DNA from: Campylobacter sp. RM16192 | GTDB taxonomy: Bacteria; Campylobacterota; Campylobacteria; Campylobacterales; Campylobacteraceae | DNA: 64,000 nucleotides | Assembly: GCF_004803855.2 (NCBI RefSeq) | Contig: NZ_CP012552.1 | Span: 744,001 to 808,000 of the forward strand | Direction of reading: 5' to 3' | Part shown: in pieces, positions 18,656 through 29,066 of the stretch | Numbering within the stretch: position 1 is the stretch's first letter | Layout: each line of letters opens with the position of its first letter | Notes under the pieces: model-generated | Database searches by the model: none | The model's input: the letters and a program-made list of their open reading frames with translations, nothing else | What the model was told of the DNA's origin: nothing | Translations under genes and position numbers: made by a program

Positions 18656-19513
18656 ATGAACGGAATTGTATATATAAATGGAGAATTTGTAAAAGCTGAT
18701 GAGGCTAAAGTAAGTGCTTTTGACAGAGGATTTATATTTGGAGACGGAATATACGAAGTTGTGCCGGTTCTTAATGGAAAGCTTGTAGATAGAGAGGATT
18801 TTTGGCATAGATTTGATAATAGCTTAGCGGCCATTGAATTAAATTTGCCTTGCTCAAAGAGCGAATTTGAAGATATATTAAAAGAGGTTATAAGCAAAAA
18901 TAGCTTGCAAGAAGGCGGGGTATATATGCAGATAACCCGTGGAGTGGCAGAGAGAAATTTTAAGTTTCTAAAGGGACTTAAGCCTACTATTTTTGTATTT
19001 TGCTACGAACAAAAGATTATCGAAAATCCAGATTCAAAAACAGGCATAGAGATAGTAGGTGTCGAAGACATACGCTGGAAGCGTCGAGATATCAAGTCTA
19101 TCTCACTTCTGGCTCAATGTTACGCAAAAGAGCAAGCGGTAAAAAGAGGTGCTTATGAAGGGTTTATGGTAGAAGATGGCTTCGTAACCGAAGCTACAAG
19201 CTCTAGCGCATTTATTATAAAAGACGGTGTTTTGATAACCAAGCCTCTTTCAAATGAAATTTTACCAGGAATTCGCAGAAAAAACATTTTGGAATTTGCT
19301 GGTAAAGCCGGTCTTAAAGTCGAGCAACGCGCATTTACAATGAACGATGTATATAGCGCTGATGAAGTTTTTATATCTGCTGCTACACTTTTGCTTCTGC
19401 CTGTCATTAAAGCTGACGGAAAGCTTATAAATGGAGGCAAAATAGGCAAGTATGTACCTATTTTAAGGCAGATGTATGCAGATAAGATAAAAAAAGAGGC
19501 TGGAATTTTATAA
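18656..19513 (+). CDS. dat: D-amino-acid transaminase (PLP class IV)
   Basis: Predicted to swap amino groups between D-alanine, D-glutamate and their 2-oxo acids, feeding peptidoglycan precursors. The N-terminal YINGEFVKADEAKVSAFDRG and FIFGDGIYEV match class IV enzymes. Lys147 in RRDIKSIS is the Schiff-base lysine and the DIKS context is that of D-amino-acid aminotransferases rather than IlvE. EATSSSAFIIKDG and GIRR follow as the PLP phosphate region. A GTG at 18653 lies one codon upstream, but AAGGA is better spaced from ATG 18656. A branched-chain enzyme is a less likely alternative. Confidence 0.85.
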   Translation: MNGIVYINGEFVKADEAKVSAFDRGFIFGDGIYEVVPVLNGKLVDREDFWHRFDNSLAAIELNLPCSKSEFEDILKEVISKNSLQEGGVYMQITRGVAERNFKFLKGLKPTIFVFCYEQKIIENPDSKTGIEIVGVEDIRWKRRDIKSISLLAQCYAKEQAVKRGAYEGFMVEDGFVTEATSSSAFIIKDGVLITKPLSNEILPGIRRKNILEFAGKAGLKVEQRAFTMNDVYSADEVFISAATLLLLPVIKADGKLINGGKIGKYVPILRQMYADKIKKEAGIL

Positions 19514-19515
19514 GA

Positions 19516-21516
19516 TTACCACCTATATAAAAATTCTGGGCGGTATTCAAAATGCATTGTGTCAAAGCTGATCCAGCGACCGCCCCAGATAAATCCATGT
19601 TTTTCAAATATTTTGACTATTGATTCTGGAATTTGATTTTTATATACGCCATCCTTGCTCCACTGCCAATAATCGCTCTTATCGGTATTTATATCTATTG
19701 CTATGCCGTAAGCGTGCGCACTTTTACGATTTGTTTTAGCAATCAGTCGGTAGTTAAATGTTCCTGATGGATTGTCTAAAAATTTAATCATCTCAGGCTC
19801 TTTGCCAATAAGCTCATCAAGCTCTTTTGAAACTGCCTCAAGAGCCTTTGCGGCACCGTTTTTAGAGTTAAATTTAAACTTTTTATTTACATGGTTTTTA
19901 AGCCATATTACATCTACTAAATTTGCCCTTATGCTTTTTTCATCGGCTCCGTAAATTTTATCTAAAAGTGCGTAGTTTCTATATCTGCCAGCATCGTTTA
20001 TAGGTAAGGTTAGTGGCTTAAATAATGGATATTCGTCCGCAAAAATATCCTCTATGTCCGCACTATTTAGTAATTCTTCTTTGTTTTTTGCTTTTTTGTC
20101 ATCAAAAATTTCAGTAGTGCCGTCTTTAAAAATCACTGAATTTTCACTTATATTTACATCATAGGCTTTGGCTATTATATCTTGAAGTGTCGGTTTTGGC
20201 ACTAAGATATTCATAGAGTCTATCTTGGAAATTAACAAATTTTTACTATCTATATCCTCTCTATCTTGTCCGATTTCAAGCGAGGTTATTGCCACCCCTC
20301 CCACTAAAGCTCTTCCGTCATTTTTGGTTTTTAGTCCCCACATATCATGAATAACGATTGGCGTACCGTCTTTTATCCCGGCATAGAGCATTATGTGTCC
20401 GGGTAAATGAAGCAGAGTTAGATATGGCAAGGCTTCATCTTTTATCTTTTTTATCTTTTCCTCGTTTGATAGATTTTCTAGCGAAATTTGTTTTCCTATT
20501 TTACTTTGGGCTAGTGAATTTCTAGGAAGCCAGATTCCAAACTCTCCTAGGAAATCTTGTGTAAATAAAGAGCAGTCTCGGTTATCTCCAAAACCTCCCC
20601 AACCGTAAGGTTGCTCTAGCATACCAGAAGCTAGTTTTTTAATATTTTGATCGTTAAAAATAAGCGGATATGTGGCTGAAATTTGCTTTGAAATTTCATA
20701 TTTTTTTACCCCACTTCTGGTGTAAATTTCCCCGTAAAATTTATATTCATCCTGTTTTATAAATGGCAAAATCGCACCTACTCGGGCAAAAAACAAGAAA
20801 TTTCCATTTGCATTATAAACTGGAGATTTGTCTTTTGTTATAGTTATAAAATTTGAGTTTGTTAGCTCTTTTACCTCTTGATGGCTTAAAATTTGAATGT
20901 CGTTAGCCTTAATCCATGCCCAGGCGTTATCGCTTCCCACAAACGCCCAAGCCCTATCTAGCGAGTAGTGCGAGAGCAAAACCGGAGTTCCTATAGATAT
21001 AGTTGAAAGCTGCAAATAATCAAATGGATAGCCTTCTCCTGCGCGTGCAGGATTTATAAAGATAGGCTCATCCGTCGGGAGATTTCTAAGGCTAGTGTTA
21101 GCTGTCGTAATTGCCGGAAGAGAAAGTGTGCCAAAGGCTGGAGTGTTTGCGCTAGTTTGAAGATTGTAAAACCACTCATCTTTAATAGGCTTGAAATTTA
21201 GTCCGTAATACTGTCTGTTTTTAGAGTTTTTGTATAAATTTATAGCCCAAAAAGCCTCTTTTTTACTAACAGGTGGCTTTTTTAGATAAAGCACTCCGAA
21301 GCGTTTTTTCAGTAGAGCTTCTGCGTCAAATTTGAGGTTTTTTTGGTTTGTAGGAAGTGATAGTTCGTCTTGTTCTATATCTAAATTTAGATAGGAGATT
21401 CTACCCATACTCTCTTTATTAAGTGATTTTTCAGCATCGTTTTTGGGTGTCAAAGCATTTTTTGAACATGAAGTAAAAAATATAGCTATAAAAATTAAAA
21501 AAGCTATCTGTTTCAA
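19516..21516 (-). CDS. Lipoprotein with SH3, NlpC/P60 (C40) and M15 peptidase domains
   Basis: A 666-residue predicted cell-wall hydrolase carrying two peptidase sites. Residues 1-17 are a lipoprotein signal ending FTSC, with Cys17 lipidated. A stabilising/SH3 region (about 90-275) precedes an NlpC/P60 domain: Cys315 in NRDCSLFTQDF, His374 in LPGHIMLYAG, and a third polar site near His390. The C-terminal part (about 500-666) is an M15 D,D-carboxypeptidase-like domain with the zinc set His601 and Asp608 (HX6D in HAYGIAID) and His655 (TMHFEY). Such a protein could cut both stem-peptide and terminal D-Ala bonds. The start is TTG after AAAGGAGA. A lipoprotein gene in this position is recalled in C. 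jejuni (Cj0946). Confidence 0.85.
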   Translation of the reverse strand: MKQIAFLIFIAIFFTSCSKNALTPKNDAEKSLNKESMGRISYLNLDIEQDELSLPTNQKNLKFDAEALLKKRFGVLYLKKPPVSKKEAFWAINLYKNSKNRQYYGLNFKPIKDEWFYNLQTSANTPAFGTLSLPAITTANTSLRNLPTDEPIFINPARAGEGYPFDYLQLSTISIGTPVLLSHYSLDRAWAFVGSDNAWAWIKANDIQILSHQEVKELTNSNFITITKDKSPVYNANGNFLFFARVGAILPFIKQDEYKFYGEIYTRSGVKKYEISKQISATYPLIFNDQNIKKLASGMLEQPYGWGGFGDNRDCSLFTQDFLGEFGIWLPRNSLAQSKIGKQISLENLSNEEKIKKIKDEALPYLTLLHLPGHIMLYAGIKDGTPIVIHDMWGLKTKNDGRALVGGVAITSLEIGQDREDIDSKNLLISKIDSMNILVPKPTLQDIIAKAYDVNISENSVIFKDGTTEIFDDKKAKNKEELLNSADIEDIFADEYPLFKPLTLPINDAGRYRNYALLDKIYGADEKSIRANLVDVIWLKNHVNKKFKFNSKNGAAKALEAVSKELDELIGKEPEMIKFLDNPSGTFNYRLIAKTNRKSAHAYGIAIDINTDKSDYWQWSKDGVYKNQIPESIVKIFEKHGFIWGGRWISFDTMHFEYRPEFLYRW

Positions 21517-21538
21517 ATTTATCTCCTTTGTTTTAGGC

Positions 21539-21544
21539 TATAAT
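21539..21544 (+). promoter_or_regulatory. -10 box for the Pif1-like helicase gene
   Basis: TATAAT in the 51-base gap between the divergent lipoprotein and helicase genes, 23 bases before the TTG start. Confidence 0.5.
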
Positions 21545-21567
21545 TTTACAAAAAATTAGGAAAATCA

Positions 21568-22890
21568 TTGTTAAATCATATTTTAAAGATTTTGGAGAGA
21601 TCAAACTTATTCTTAACCGGTAGAGGCGGGGTAGGTAAGAGCTACATAACGACTTCTGTCATAAAACACTATAAAAATGAGCTTAAAAATGTAGTAGTAT
21701 TGGGAAGTACTGGAATAAGTGCAGTTAGTGTAGGCGGGGTTAGTGTGCATAGTTTTTTTAAATTCGGAATTTGCTCGAATTTGGAGGAGTTAAGAGGACT
21801 TGATAAAAAACAAAAGTCGCAACTAAGCAAAGTAAAGGCGGTTCTTGATAGCTGTGATCTGCTTGTGATAGATGAGATATCTATGGTTAGCGCCGGGCTT
21901 ATGGAGATGATTTACTATAGACTTATAAACTCTAAATTTGTAGGCAGAATAATGCTTGTCGGGGATTTTTATCAGCTTCCTCCGGTGCAGAAAAAAGAGA
22001 CTAATCAAAATTCTTTATTTCAATTTGTTTATGCATTTAGCTCCTATGCGTGGAGTGAATTCGGTCTTAAAAACATAGAGTTAGTAAAATCAAAACGGAC
22101 AAAAGATCTAGAGTTTTATGAAATTTTATCTAATTTAAGAGTGGGTAGATTAGATGAGAAAGTTATAAAATATATTGAAAATTTATGCGTAGATAAATTT
22201 GATATAGATGATAACACTAGTGTGCTTTTTGGTAGAAACTATGAGGCTGATAGACTAAATTCTGCAATGCTTGAAAAGCTTGACAGTAAACTTGAAATAT
22301 CAAATGCCTTGGTTGAAATTCACGATGGAAAATTACACGAAAAGAGTCTTGAAAACTGGATAAATAGTCTTAGCGTGCCTGAAATTTTGCACATCAAAGT
22401 TGGTGCCAGAGTAATTTTTGTCACTAACAAATGGGGTGAATATTATAACGGTGAGCGCGGAGTTATAATGCAAATTTTAAAAGATAGCAATAATATAGAA
22501 AGCGTCATAGTGCAAAAGACAAATGGCGAGATAATCGAGGTGATGCCAAGTAGGTTTGAGCTTACAGAATTTGAGCTAGTTGATGATAATATAGAGCAAA
22601 GAGTCAGGGCTTCTTTTTTGCAGTTTCCGTTTAAACTAGCCTATGCTCTTACTATTCATAAATCGCAAGGAATGAGTATAGGTAGCTTAGTTTGCGATCT
22701 AAATCATATTTTTGCAAACGGACAGCTTTATGTTGCACTATCTAGGGCTACAGATCCTAAAAAGCTAAAGCTGATATACCAAAGAGGGCAAAATTTTAGG
22801 GATTATTTAAGAAGTGTTGTTAAAATTGATGAAGAGGTTGATAAATTTTATAGGGAAAATATCTTTGAGAATATTAAGGAGGAGATATGA
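21568..22890 (+). CDS. Pif1/RecD-like superfamily 1 DNA helicase
   Basis: A 440-residue SF1B helicase, probably 5'-3'. Walker A is GRGGVGKSYITT (residues about 18-29), Walker B LLVIDEISMVSAGLM, motif III VGDFYQLPPV, and the C-terminal motif V/VI region AYALTIHKSQGMS followed by YVALSRATDPKKL. These match the Pif1 family, which unwinds G-quadruplexes and helps replication. The start is TTG with TTAGGA upstream. The stop overlaps the next ATG (ATGA). A related helicase gene lies next to lolA-secA in C. jejuni, as I recall (Cj0945c). Confidence 0.88.
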   Translation: MLNHILKILERSNLFLTGRGGVGKSYITTSVIKHYKNELKNVVVLGSTGISAVSVGGVSVHSFFKFGICSNLEELRGLDKKQKSQLSKVKAVLDSCDLLVIDEISMVSAGLMEMIYYRLINSKFVGRIMLVGDFYQLPPVQKKETNQNSLFQFVYAFSSYAWSEFGLKNIELVKSKRTKDLEFYEILSNLRVGRLDEKVIKYIENLCVDKFDIDDNTSVLFGRNYEADRLNSAMLEKLDSKLEISNALVEIHDGKLHEKSLENWINSLSVPEILHIKVGARVIFVTNKWGEYYNGERGVIMQILKDSNNIESVIVQKTNGEIIEVMPSRFELTEFELVDDNIEQRVRASFLQFPFKLAYALTIHKSQGMSIGSLVCDLNHIFANGQLYVALSRATDPKKLKLIYQRGQNFRDYLRSVVKIDEEVDKFYRENIFENIKEEI

Positions 22891-23399
22891 AAAAGCTCTT
22901 TTTATCACTATTTTTAATAGTTTTTGCATATTCGGATGTGCTTAATATAGAAAATTTTGAAGCCGATCTATACTCAAAGGATAGTCAAAATTCAATAAAA
23001 AAAATAACAGTTAGTCTTCGTGTTTCTGGTAGAGACATTAACGATAATGAGGCTTATGTGTTTGACGGGCTTAATGTAGTGATAGGAAGCTTTTATGTAG
23101 AAGATCTTCTTACTTCTATGGGCAAGGAAAAATTCAAAGAGACCTTTGCCAAATATACTGCCAAAAAACACTCTGTAGATATAGATGAAGTGCTGATAAT
23201 CTCGCTTAAGATATTGCGAGAGCCAAAACTTGAAGAAATTTTACAGATCATAAGAGAGCAGGGAAATTATCTAACGAAAAATAAGGATAAAGGCAAAAAT
23301 GATGAGGATGATATAATCATAAAAAAAGATGGCAAGATAGAATTAAAGCCTCTTGATCTAAATTCAATTAAAAATTTCGGCAAAGATTTTGGCGAATAG
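22887..23399 (+). CDS. Hypothetical periplasmic protein
   Basis: 170 residues with a signal peptide (MKKLFLSLFLIVFAYS). The mature part is mixed alpha/beta with a very acidic/basic C-terminal third (KNKDKGKNDEDDII). Family not recognised; C. jejuni has a periplasmic gene in this position as I recall (Cj0944c). It is translationally coupled to the helicase by ATGA and preceded by AAGGAGGAG, an unusually strong ribosome site. It converges on lolA with a two-base gap. Confidence 0.65.
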   Translation: MKKLFLSLFLIVFAYSDVLNIENFEADLYSKDSQNSIKKITVSLRVSGRDINDNEAYVFDGLNVVIGSFYVEDLLTSMGKEKFKETFAKYTAKKHSVDIDEVLIISLKILREPKLEEILQIIREQGNYLTKNKDKGKNDEDDIIIKKDGKIELKPLDLNSIKNFGKDFGE

Positions 23400-23401
23400 G
23401 T

Positions 23402-23914
23402 TTAGTGATTTATCACATCGTAGTGTGACGGGATAACCGGAGTTAAAAACTCATTAGTTATTTCGTAGTTTTTGACTACGTTTTGAAATATTATTTTTAT
23501 CTTGTTTCCAAGTCTGTCTTCATAGTCAATTCTAGTTGGATAGATACCCTTCATAGTCAAAAAATATTCGGTATCGTCAAAATCGGCCTTGTATAGACCT
23601 TCTTTGATTTTCTTCGCCTCTTTTAAAATATCTCCCAAATTTGGCATATTTTTTACTCTTGAAATTATGGCTTGCTCCAAAGTTTCTTCTAAAACTACTA
23701 CTTTTTTATTGTCAAAATATATTTTTTTTGCCGTTGGTCTAGTGTATATCCAAAGTGCATTGTTGTCTTTTCTGAGATAAAATTTACCGCTATAGTCTAT
23801 TGAAGTCTTATTGCTTGTAACTGTTTGTGTGAAATCACCTTGAATTGTATTGAAGTCGAGATTGGATGCAAAAGAGGCTATATAAAGGGATAAAAATAGT
23901 ATAAATTTTTTCAT
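23402..23914 (-). CDS. lolA: Outer-membrane lipoprotein carrier LolA
   Basis: Periplasmic chaperone that carries lipoproteins from the LolCDE transporter to the outer membrane. Signal peptide MKKFILFLSLYIASFA, then the LolA beta half-barrel: NTIQGDFTQTV near the start, GKFYLRKDNNALWIY and PTRIDYEDRLGNKIKIIF. Length 170 is normal. It is divergent from secA, and the lolC-like permease lies just after secA, so trafficking genes cluster here. Confidence 0.85.
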   Translation of the reverse strand: MKKFILFLSLYIASFASNLDFNTIQGDFTQTVTSNKTSIDYSGKFYLRKDNNALWIYTRPTAKKIYFDNKKVVVLEETLEQAIISRVKNMPNLGDILKEAKKIKEGLYKADFDDTEYFLTMKGIYPTRIDYEDRLGNKIKIIFQNVVKNYEITNEFLTPVIPSHYDVINH

Positions 23915-24006
23915 TAATTTTCCTTTTAAGTGCGAATTGTAGCTAAGTTTAATTAAATAAATGGTAAAATCTTAGGTTTATAAAATAACTAAAATAAGGC
24001 GGATAG

Positions 24007-26610
24007 ATGATAGTTGGTATTATGCAGAAAATTTTTGGCACAAAGAATGATCGAGAGGTAAAAAAATACGCAAAACGAGTCAAAGATATCAATGCGCTTG
24101 AGTCAAAATATCAAGCCATGAACGATGAGGAGCTAAAAGGTAGCTTTAACGAGCTTAGATCGGCTATTCAAGATGGCTCAAAAACACTTGATGATGTATT
24201 AAACGATGTGTTTGCTATTGTTAGGGAGACTAGTAAAAGAACTCTAAATATGCGTCATTTTGATGTCCAGCTAATAGGCGGCATGGTGCTAAATGACGGA
24301 AGAATAGCTGAGATGAAGACAGGTGAAGGAAAGACGCTAGTGGCAAGTCTTCCTGTTGTATTAAACGCAATGACTGGTAAGGGTGTGCATGTAGTTACGG
24401 TAAATGACTACCTAGCCAAGCGTGATGCAACACAAATGGGTGAAATTTATAACTTTCTTGGACTTAGCGTAGGTGTTGTTTTGGGCGGCGAATATGATGA
24501 CGAGGTTAGAAAAGCCGCTTATGCTAGCGATATAACCTATGGCACCAATAACGAATTTGGCTTTGACTATCTGCGTGATAATATGAAGATGGAGTTTAAG
24601 GACAAGGTTCAAAGAGAGCATAACTTCGTAATAGTGGATGAGGTAGATAGTATTTTGATAGATGAAGCCAGAACTCCGCTTATTATCTCTGGACCTACCA
24701 ACCGTACTCTTGATGGATATATAAAAGCAAACGAAGTAGCCGGTCAAATGATAATAGGAGAGGCGCCTGCAACTCCTCAGGATAAGGCTACTGGTGATTT
24801 TGTAGTGGATGAGAAAAATAGAACCATAGCCATAACCGAAGAGGGTATAAGCAAGGCTGAGAGGCTATTTGGCGTAGAAAATTTATACAACCTTGAAAAT
24901 GCGATCTTAAGTCACCATTTAGATCAAGCTTTAAAGGCTAGAAATTTATTTGAAAGAGATGTGCACTATGTCGTAAGAGATAATGAAGTAGTGATAGTTG
25001 ATGAATTTACTGGTAGATTGAGCGAGGGAAGACGTTTTAGTGAGGGGCTTCATCAAGCGCTTGAGGCCAAAGAGGGCGTGCAGATAAAGGAAGAAAGCCA
25101 AACGCTTGCAGATATTACATTTCAAAATTACTTTAGGCTCTATAATAAACTTTCCGGTATGACAGGAACTGCACAGACGGAAGCGACAGAGTTTTCTCAA
25201 ATTTATAAATTAGATGTTATTTCGATACCTACAAACGTGCCTACAATAAGGATTGATCACAACGACCTTATCTATAAGACTCAAAAAGAGAAATTTAAGG
25301 CCGTAATAGACGAGATAAAAAGAGCTCACGATAAAGGCCAGCCTGTGCTTGTAGGTACGGCTTCCATTGAAAGAAGCGAGCTTTTGCATGAACTGCTTGT
25401 AAAAGAAAAGATCCCACACTCCGTATTAAATGCTAAAAATCACGAAAAAGAGGCTCAAATCATAGCTGAAGCAGGTGCCAAAGGAGCTGTTACCATAGCT
25501 ACTAATATGGCTGGACGTGGTGTAGATATCAAGATAAATGACGAAGTAAGAGATCTTGGAGGGCTATATATCATAGGTACGGAAAGACATGAGAGTAGAC
25601 GCATCGATAATCAGCTAAGAGGTCGTTCGGGTCGTCAAGGAGATCCTGGAATGAGTAGATTTTACTTAAGCTTAGAGGATAATCTTTTAAGAATTTTTGG
25701 AAGCGACCGCATAAAAAGTATAATGGATAGGCTTGGAATAGATGAAGGCGAGAGTATCGACTCTAAAATGGTTACAAGAGCGGTAGAGAATGCTCAAAAG
25801 AAAGTCGAGAGTCTGCACTTTGAGGCCAGGAAACATATCCTAGAGTATGATGATGTTGCAAATGAACAGAGAAAGACCGTATATAAATTTAGAAACGAAC
25901 TGCTTGATCCTGAATTTGATATCGGTGAAAAAATCAAACAAAATAGAGGCGAATATGTAATAAATTTGCTTGAGCAGGCTGAAATTTTTGCAGGCGGTGT
26001 TAGAAGTGAATTTGACATAGATAAACTTGTCTCAATACTTTCTGAAAACGGATTGGCAATAAATGCAGACGAACTAAAAGAGCTCGATTTTAATGATTTA
26101 GCTCAAAAGATAGAGGGAGTTTTAGAGTCTGAATACGAAGAAAAGATGAGTGTTATAGCCGATGACCAAAGAAGGTATTTAGAGAAAGTGCTTTGCCTTC
26201 AAGTGGTTGATAATGCGTGGAGAGAGCACCTCTATCAGATGGATATATTAAAAACAGGAATTGGACTTAGAGGATATAATCAAAAAGATCCGTTAACAGA
26301 ATATAAAAAAGAGAGCTTTAATCTATTTATGGAGCTTGTATCTCGTATCAAATTTGAAGGCATTAAGATGCTTCAGGCTGTTAGATTTAAGAGTCAAGAA
26401 GAGGTTGACGCCGAGCAAAGGCTTATGCAAAAGATGCAAGAAGAGCAAAATAGAGGGCTTAAATACTCAAACGAAGAAAACAAAGACACCGCAACAAATG
26501 AGGTAAGGGCAAAAAAAATACCTCGCAATGAGCCATGCCCTTGCGGAAGTGGCAAAAAATACAAGGAGTGTTGTGGTAAAAGCGGTCCTAAAAAGGGAAT
26601 GTTCGCGTAG
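24007..26610 (+). CDS. secA: Protein translocase ATPase SecA
   Basis: Motor ATPase of the Sec pathway. Walker [17 protein letters not shown], the DEAD-type [18 protein letters not shown], the helicase C motifs [13 protein letters not shown] and [11 protein letters not shown], and the C-terminal zinc-binding SEC-C tail [14 protein letters not shown] are all there. Length 867 is normal. AAGG lies 8 bases before ATG 24007; an in-frame ATG at 24022 would remove only five residues. It is followed directly, with no gap, by the LolC-like gene. Confidence 0.98.
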   Translation: MIVGIMQKIFGTKNDREVKKYAKRVKDINALESKYQAMNDEELKGSFNELRSAIQDGSKTLDDVLNDVFAIVRETSKRTLNMRHFDVQLIGGMVLNDGRIAEMKTGEGKTLVASLPVVLNAMTGKGVHVVTVNDYLAKRDATQMGEIYNFLGLSVGVVLGGEYDDEVRKAAYASDITYGTNNEFGFDYLRDNMKMEFKDKVQREHNFVIVDEVDSILIDEARTPLIISGPTNRTLDGYIKANEVAGQMIIGEAPATPQDKATGDFVVDEKNRTIAITEEGISKAERLFGVENLYNLENAILSHHLDQALKARNLFERDVHYVVRDNEVVIVDEFTGRLSEGRRFSEGLHQALEAKEGVQIKEESQTLADITFQNYFRLYNKLSGMTGTAQTEATEFSQIYKLDVISIPTNVPTIRIDHNDLIYKTQKEKFKAVIDEIKRAHDKGQPVLVGTASIERSELLHELLVKEKIPHSVLNAKNHEKEAQIIAEAGAKGAVTIATNMAGRGVDIKINDEVRDLGGLYIIGTERHESRRIDNQLRGRSGRQGDPGMSRFYLSLEDNLLRIFGSDRIKSIMDRLGIDEGESIDSKMVTRAVENAQKKVESLHFEARKHILEYDDVANEQRKTVYKFRNELLDPEFDIGEKIKQNRGEYVINLLEQAEIFAGGVRSEFDIDKLVSILSENGLAINADELKELDFNDLAQKIEGVLESEYEEKMSVIADDQRRYLEKVLCLQVVDNAWREHLYQMDILKTGIGLRGYNQKDPLTEYKKESFNLFMELVSRIKFEGIKMLQAVRFKSQEEVDAEQRLMQKMQEEQNRGLKYSNEENKDTATNEVRAKKIPRNEPCPCGSGKKYKECCGKSGPKKGMFA

Positions 26611-27807
26611 ATGAGTTTGGTTAAGTATCTTTTATTTAAATATTTACGCTTTGATAAGAGCCAGCCTTTTATCACTCTCTCGGCTATTTTGGCTTTTTTG
26701 GGAGTTAGTATAGGACTTATGGTGCTTATAGTGGCAATGGCCATAATGAATGGATTTGATAAGGAATTTGAACGTAAGCTATTTACGATGAATTATCCCA
26801 TAACTATCCTTTCAAGCATACGCGCAAGTATAGAGGATGCCGATGTAAACGATTTAAAAGCCAAATTTCCAAATCTTAAATTTAGCCCTTATATTATGAC
26901 TCAGGTTATCATAAAGAGTAATAATGGCTTAGATGGCGGAATGCTCTTTGGAATAAATTCGGCAGATGAAAAGATGATAAATTCTGTTGTTAAAGAGGGG
27001 CTTAAAGATAAGGAAATAAGTGGATATGAACTACTAGTTGGGAGTGCTATTAAAAATGATTTCGTGCTTAGCGGAGAAGAGAAGCTAACATTGATATTTA
27101 CAAAAGGCGATCCAGGAGGATTTGCTTTGATACCAAAAATGAAGCGCTTTGATGTGATATCTAGTTTTGATTCCGGACTTGTGGCGTATGATAAGAGTTA
27201 TCTATATACTTCTGTAGAAGCTTTGCGTAAAATTTTAGATTACGAAGAGGGCAGATATGACGGAATTCACGTATATTCGGATAGTCCATTTGATGATATA
27301 AGTAAGATTTCGGCTCAACTTCCGCTCTCTTTAAGAGCGATTGGCTGGTGGCAACAAAACGGAAATTTCTTTTCGGCTCTTGCATTAGAAAAGCGTGCGC
27401 TTTTTATAGTTTTAATGCTGATTATTTTGGTTGCCTCTTTAAATATAGTTAGCTCACTTCTGATGACTGTCATGAACCGCCGTCACGAGATAGCGCTTCT
27501 ACTCTCTCTTGGTGCAAGTAAAGGAGAGATAAAAAAGAGCTTTTTTGCCTTAGGTGCTACTATAGGTGGAAGTGGGATATTGTTTGGGCTTATGCTAGGA
27601 CTATTTGGAGTTTGGCTTTTAGGAAGTTTTGATATTATAAATTTACCTGCGGACGTATATGGAAGCGCTAAACTGCCGATGGAGTTATCCTTAATCGATT
27701 TATCTTTGATACTTGTTGGAGCTATTGTAATAGTGGCGTTTTCGTCATACTATCCTGCTAAAAAAGCAGCTCAGATAAATGTGCTTGAAACATTAAGAAA
27801 TGAATAG
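26611..27807 (+). CDS. lolC: LolC/LolE-type lipoprotein-releasing permease
   Basis: Inner-membrane ABC permease that releases lipoproteins to LolA. The N terminus (FLKYLRFDKSQPF-like, with LLFKYLRF) leads into TM1 (about 20-45); a large periplasmic MacB/Lol domain (about 50-250) follows, then three C-terminal helices with RRHEIALLLSLGASKGEI between them, the FtsX signature. The final YYPAKKAAQINVLETLRNE is typical of LolC/E. Only one permease gene is present, as in other Epsilonproteobacteria, so it may act as a homodimer; the LolD ATPase is not here. ATG directly follows the secA stop. Confidence 0.88.
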   Translation: MSLVKYLLFKYLRFDKSQPFITLSAILAFLGVSIGLMVLIVAMAIMNGFDKEFERKLFTMNYPITILSSIRASIEDADVNDLKAKFPNLKFSPYIMTQVIIKSNNGLDGGMLFGINSADEKMINSVVKEGLKDKEISGYELLVGSAIKNDFVLSGEEKLTLIFTKGDPGGFALIPKMKRFDVISSFDSGLVAYDKSYLYTSVEALRKILDYEEGRYDGIHVYSDSPFDDISKISAQLPLSLRAIGWWQQNGNFFSALALEKRALFIVLMLIILVASLNIVSSLLMTVMNRRHEIALLLSLGASKGEIKKSFFALGATIGGSGILFGLMLGLFGVWLLGSFDIINLPADVYGSAKLPMELSLIDLSLILVGAIVIVAFSSYYPAKKAAQINVLETLRNE

Positions 27808-27809
27808 TG

Positions 27810-29054
27810 CTATTTTTTAACTACTATATTTTCTAAATTTTCAAAGCTAAATATATTAAATCCGTTTTTGTGCTCATATGCTAAATTTAGTTTGTGCGCC
27901 TTAAGTATGCTATCTACTATATAAAGTCCCAAGCCAAAGCTTTTTTGAGCATCTTCACCTTTGGTAAATGGCTCTATATAGTACTTTAAGTCTTTTGATA
28001 GCTTTTCACCTTTGCTTATAAATTTGATGGATTTATCACCAATATCCATATTGACATGTTTATAGGTTGAGTATTTTAAGCCATTGTCTATCATATTTTT
28101 AATAGCTATTGCAAATAGTTTAAAATCAATATTTATGCTAATATCTTTTGCCTTATCTATGCTTACGCTATCTTTTTCTACCATTGCTATATCCAGAGCC
28201 TCGTCTATTACATCGTCTATTAAGCAAATTTTTGTGTTATTTAGAGTGGTGCTTGATGTTACTTGTTCGACAGCGGCAAATTCGTTTATAAGACTTTCAA
28301 GTTTTACAAATACAGACACGAGCCTTTCTTGATTTTTGTCTTTTTGTATCATTTCAGCAGTTATTCTTCCCTTTGTAATAGGGGTTTTAAGCTCATGCAT
28401 AATGTTTCTTAAAAATAACTTTCTTGAATTATTTAAGTGTCTAATCTGACAAACTGCATTATAAAATGCCTCTGAAACTTCTGAAATCTCATCATTGCCA
28501 CTGCTTACGTCTTTTACTTTGTCAATGTCTCCTCTGGCAAATATATCTATCTGTCTTTTTAATTTTCTTAACGGCTTTAATTTTCTAATGACAAAGACAT
28601 AAGCAGCGAGCAAGATAATCGCAACTATGGAAAAAATAATCTTTATAATATCATATCTATACGGCTGATATTCGTTATCTTTTAAAAGCAGAATTTTATC
28701 TATATGTTGGACTTTTAAATAATGGTGTTTTTCATATATCATAATGGCACCTGAGCCAATATCAGCTGAAATTTCTTCTAAAATCGTAGCATTTTTTAAA
28801 ATTTTATCTTTTTCTTCCTGATCTATAACCTCAGGCATTTTGATACCTTCAACTTGTCGTTCATACTCTTTGTCATTTATAATTCCACTCATATAAAATA
28901 GCGTATTTCTGGCTATTGTTGAATATTTTGCATTTAATTCTCTTGTGTAGTTTTGCTTATCATATTCCATTAGCCATAAAAATGCCAGAAAGATACTTGT
29001 AGCCGCAAGTATAAATATAAAAGTAATAGTATAAAAAACTGACGAACGCTTCAT
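27810..29054 (-). CDS. cprS: Sensor histidine kinase, CprS-like
   Basis: A 414-residue membrane sensor: TM1 (about 7-29), a periplasmic sensing region of about 105 residues, TM2 (about 136-156), HAMP, then HisKA with the phospho-acceptor His220 in IMHELKTPITKG and an ATPase domain with KSFGLGLYIVDSI as G-box. It is 12 bases after its response regulator. The neighbourhood htrA-regulator-sensor beside cbpA-hspR matches what I recall for cprRS of C. jejuni, which controls envelope and biofilm genes including htrA. It converges on lolC. Confidence 0.85.
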   Translation of the reverse strand: MKRSSVFYTITFIFILAATSIFLAFLWLMEYDKQNYTRELNAKYSTIARNTLFYMSGIINDKEYERQVEGIKMPEVIDQEEKDKILKNATILEEISADIGSGAIMIYEKHHYLKVQHIDKILLLKDNEYQPYRYDIIKIIFSIVAIILLAAYVFVIRKLKPLRKLKRQIDIFARGDIDKVKDVSSGNDEISEVSEAFYNAVCQIRHLNNSRKLFLRNIMHELKTPITKGRITAEMIQKDKNQERLVSVFVKLESLINEFAAVEQVTSSTTLNNTKICLIDDVIDEALDIAMVEKDSVSIDKAKDISINIDFKLFAIAIKNMIDNGLKYSTYKHVNMDIGDKSIKFISKGEKLSKDLKYYIEPFTKGEDAQKSFGLGLYIVDSILKAHKLNLAYEHKNGFNIFSFENLENIVVKK

Positions 29055-29066
29055 TTTAGGCTAATT

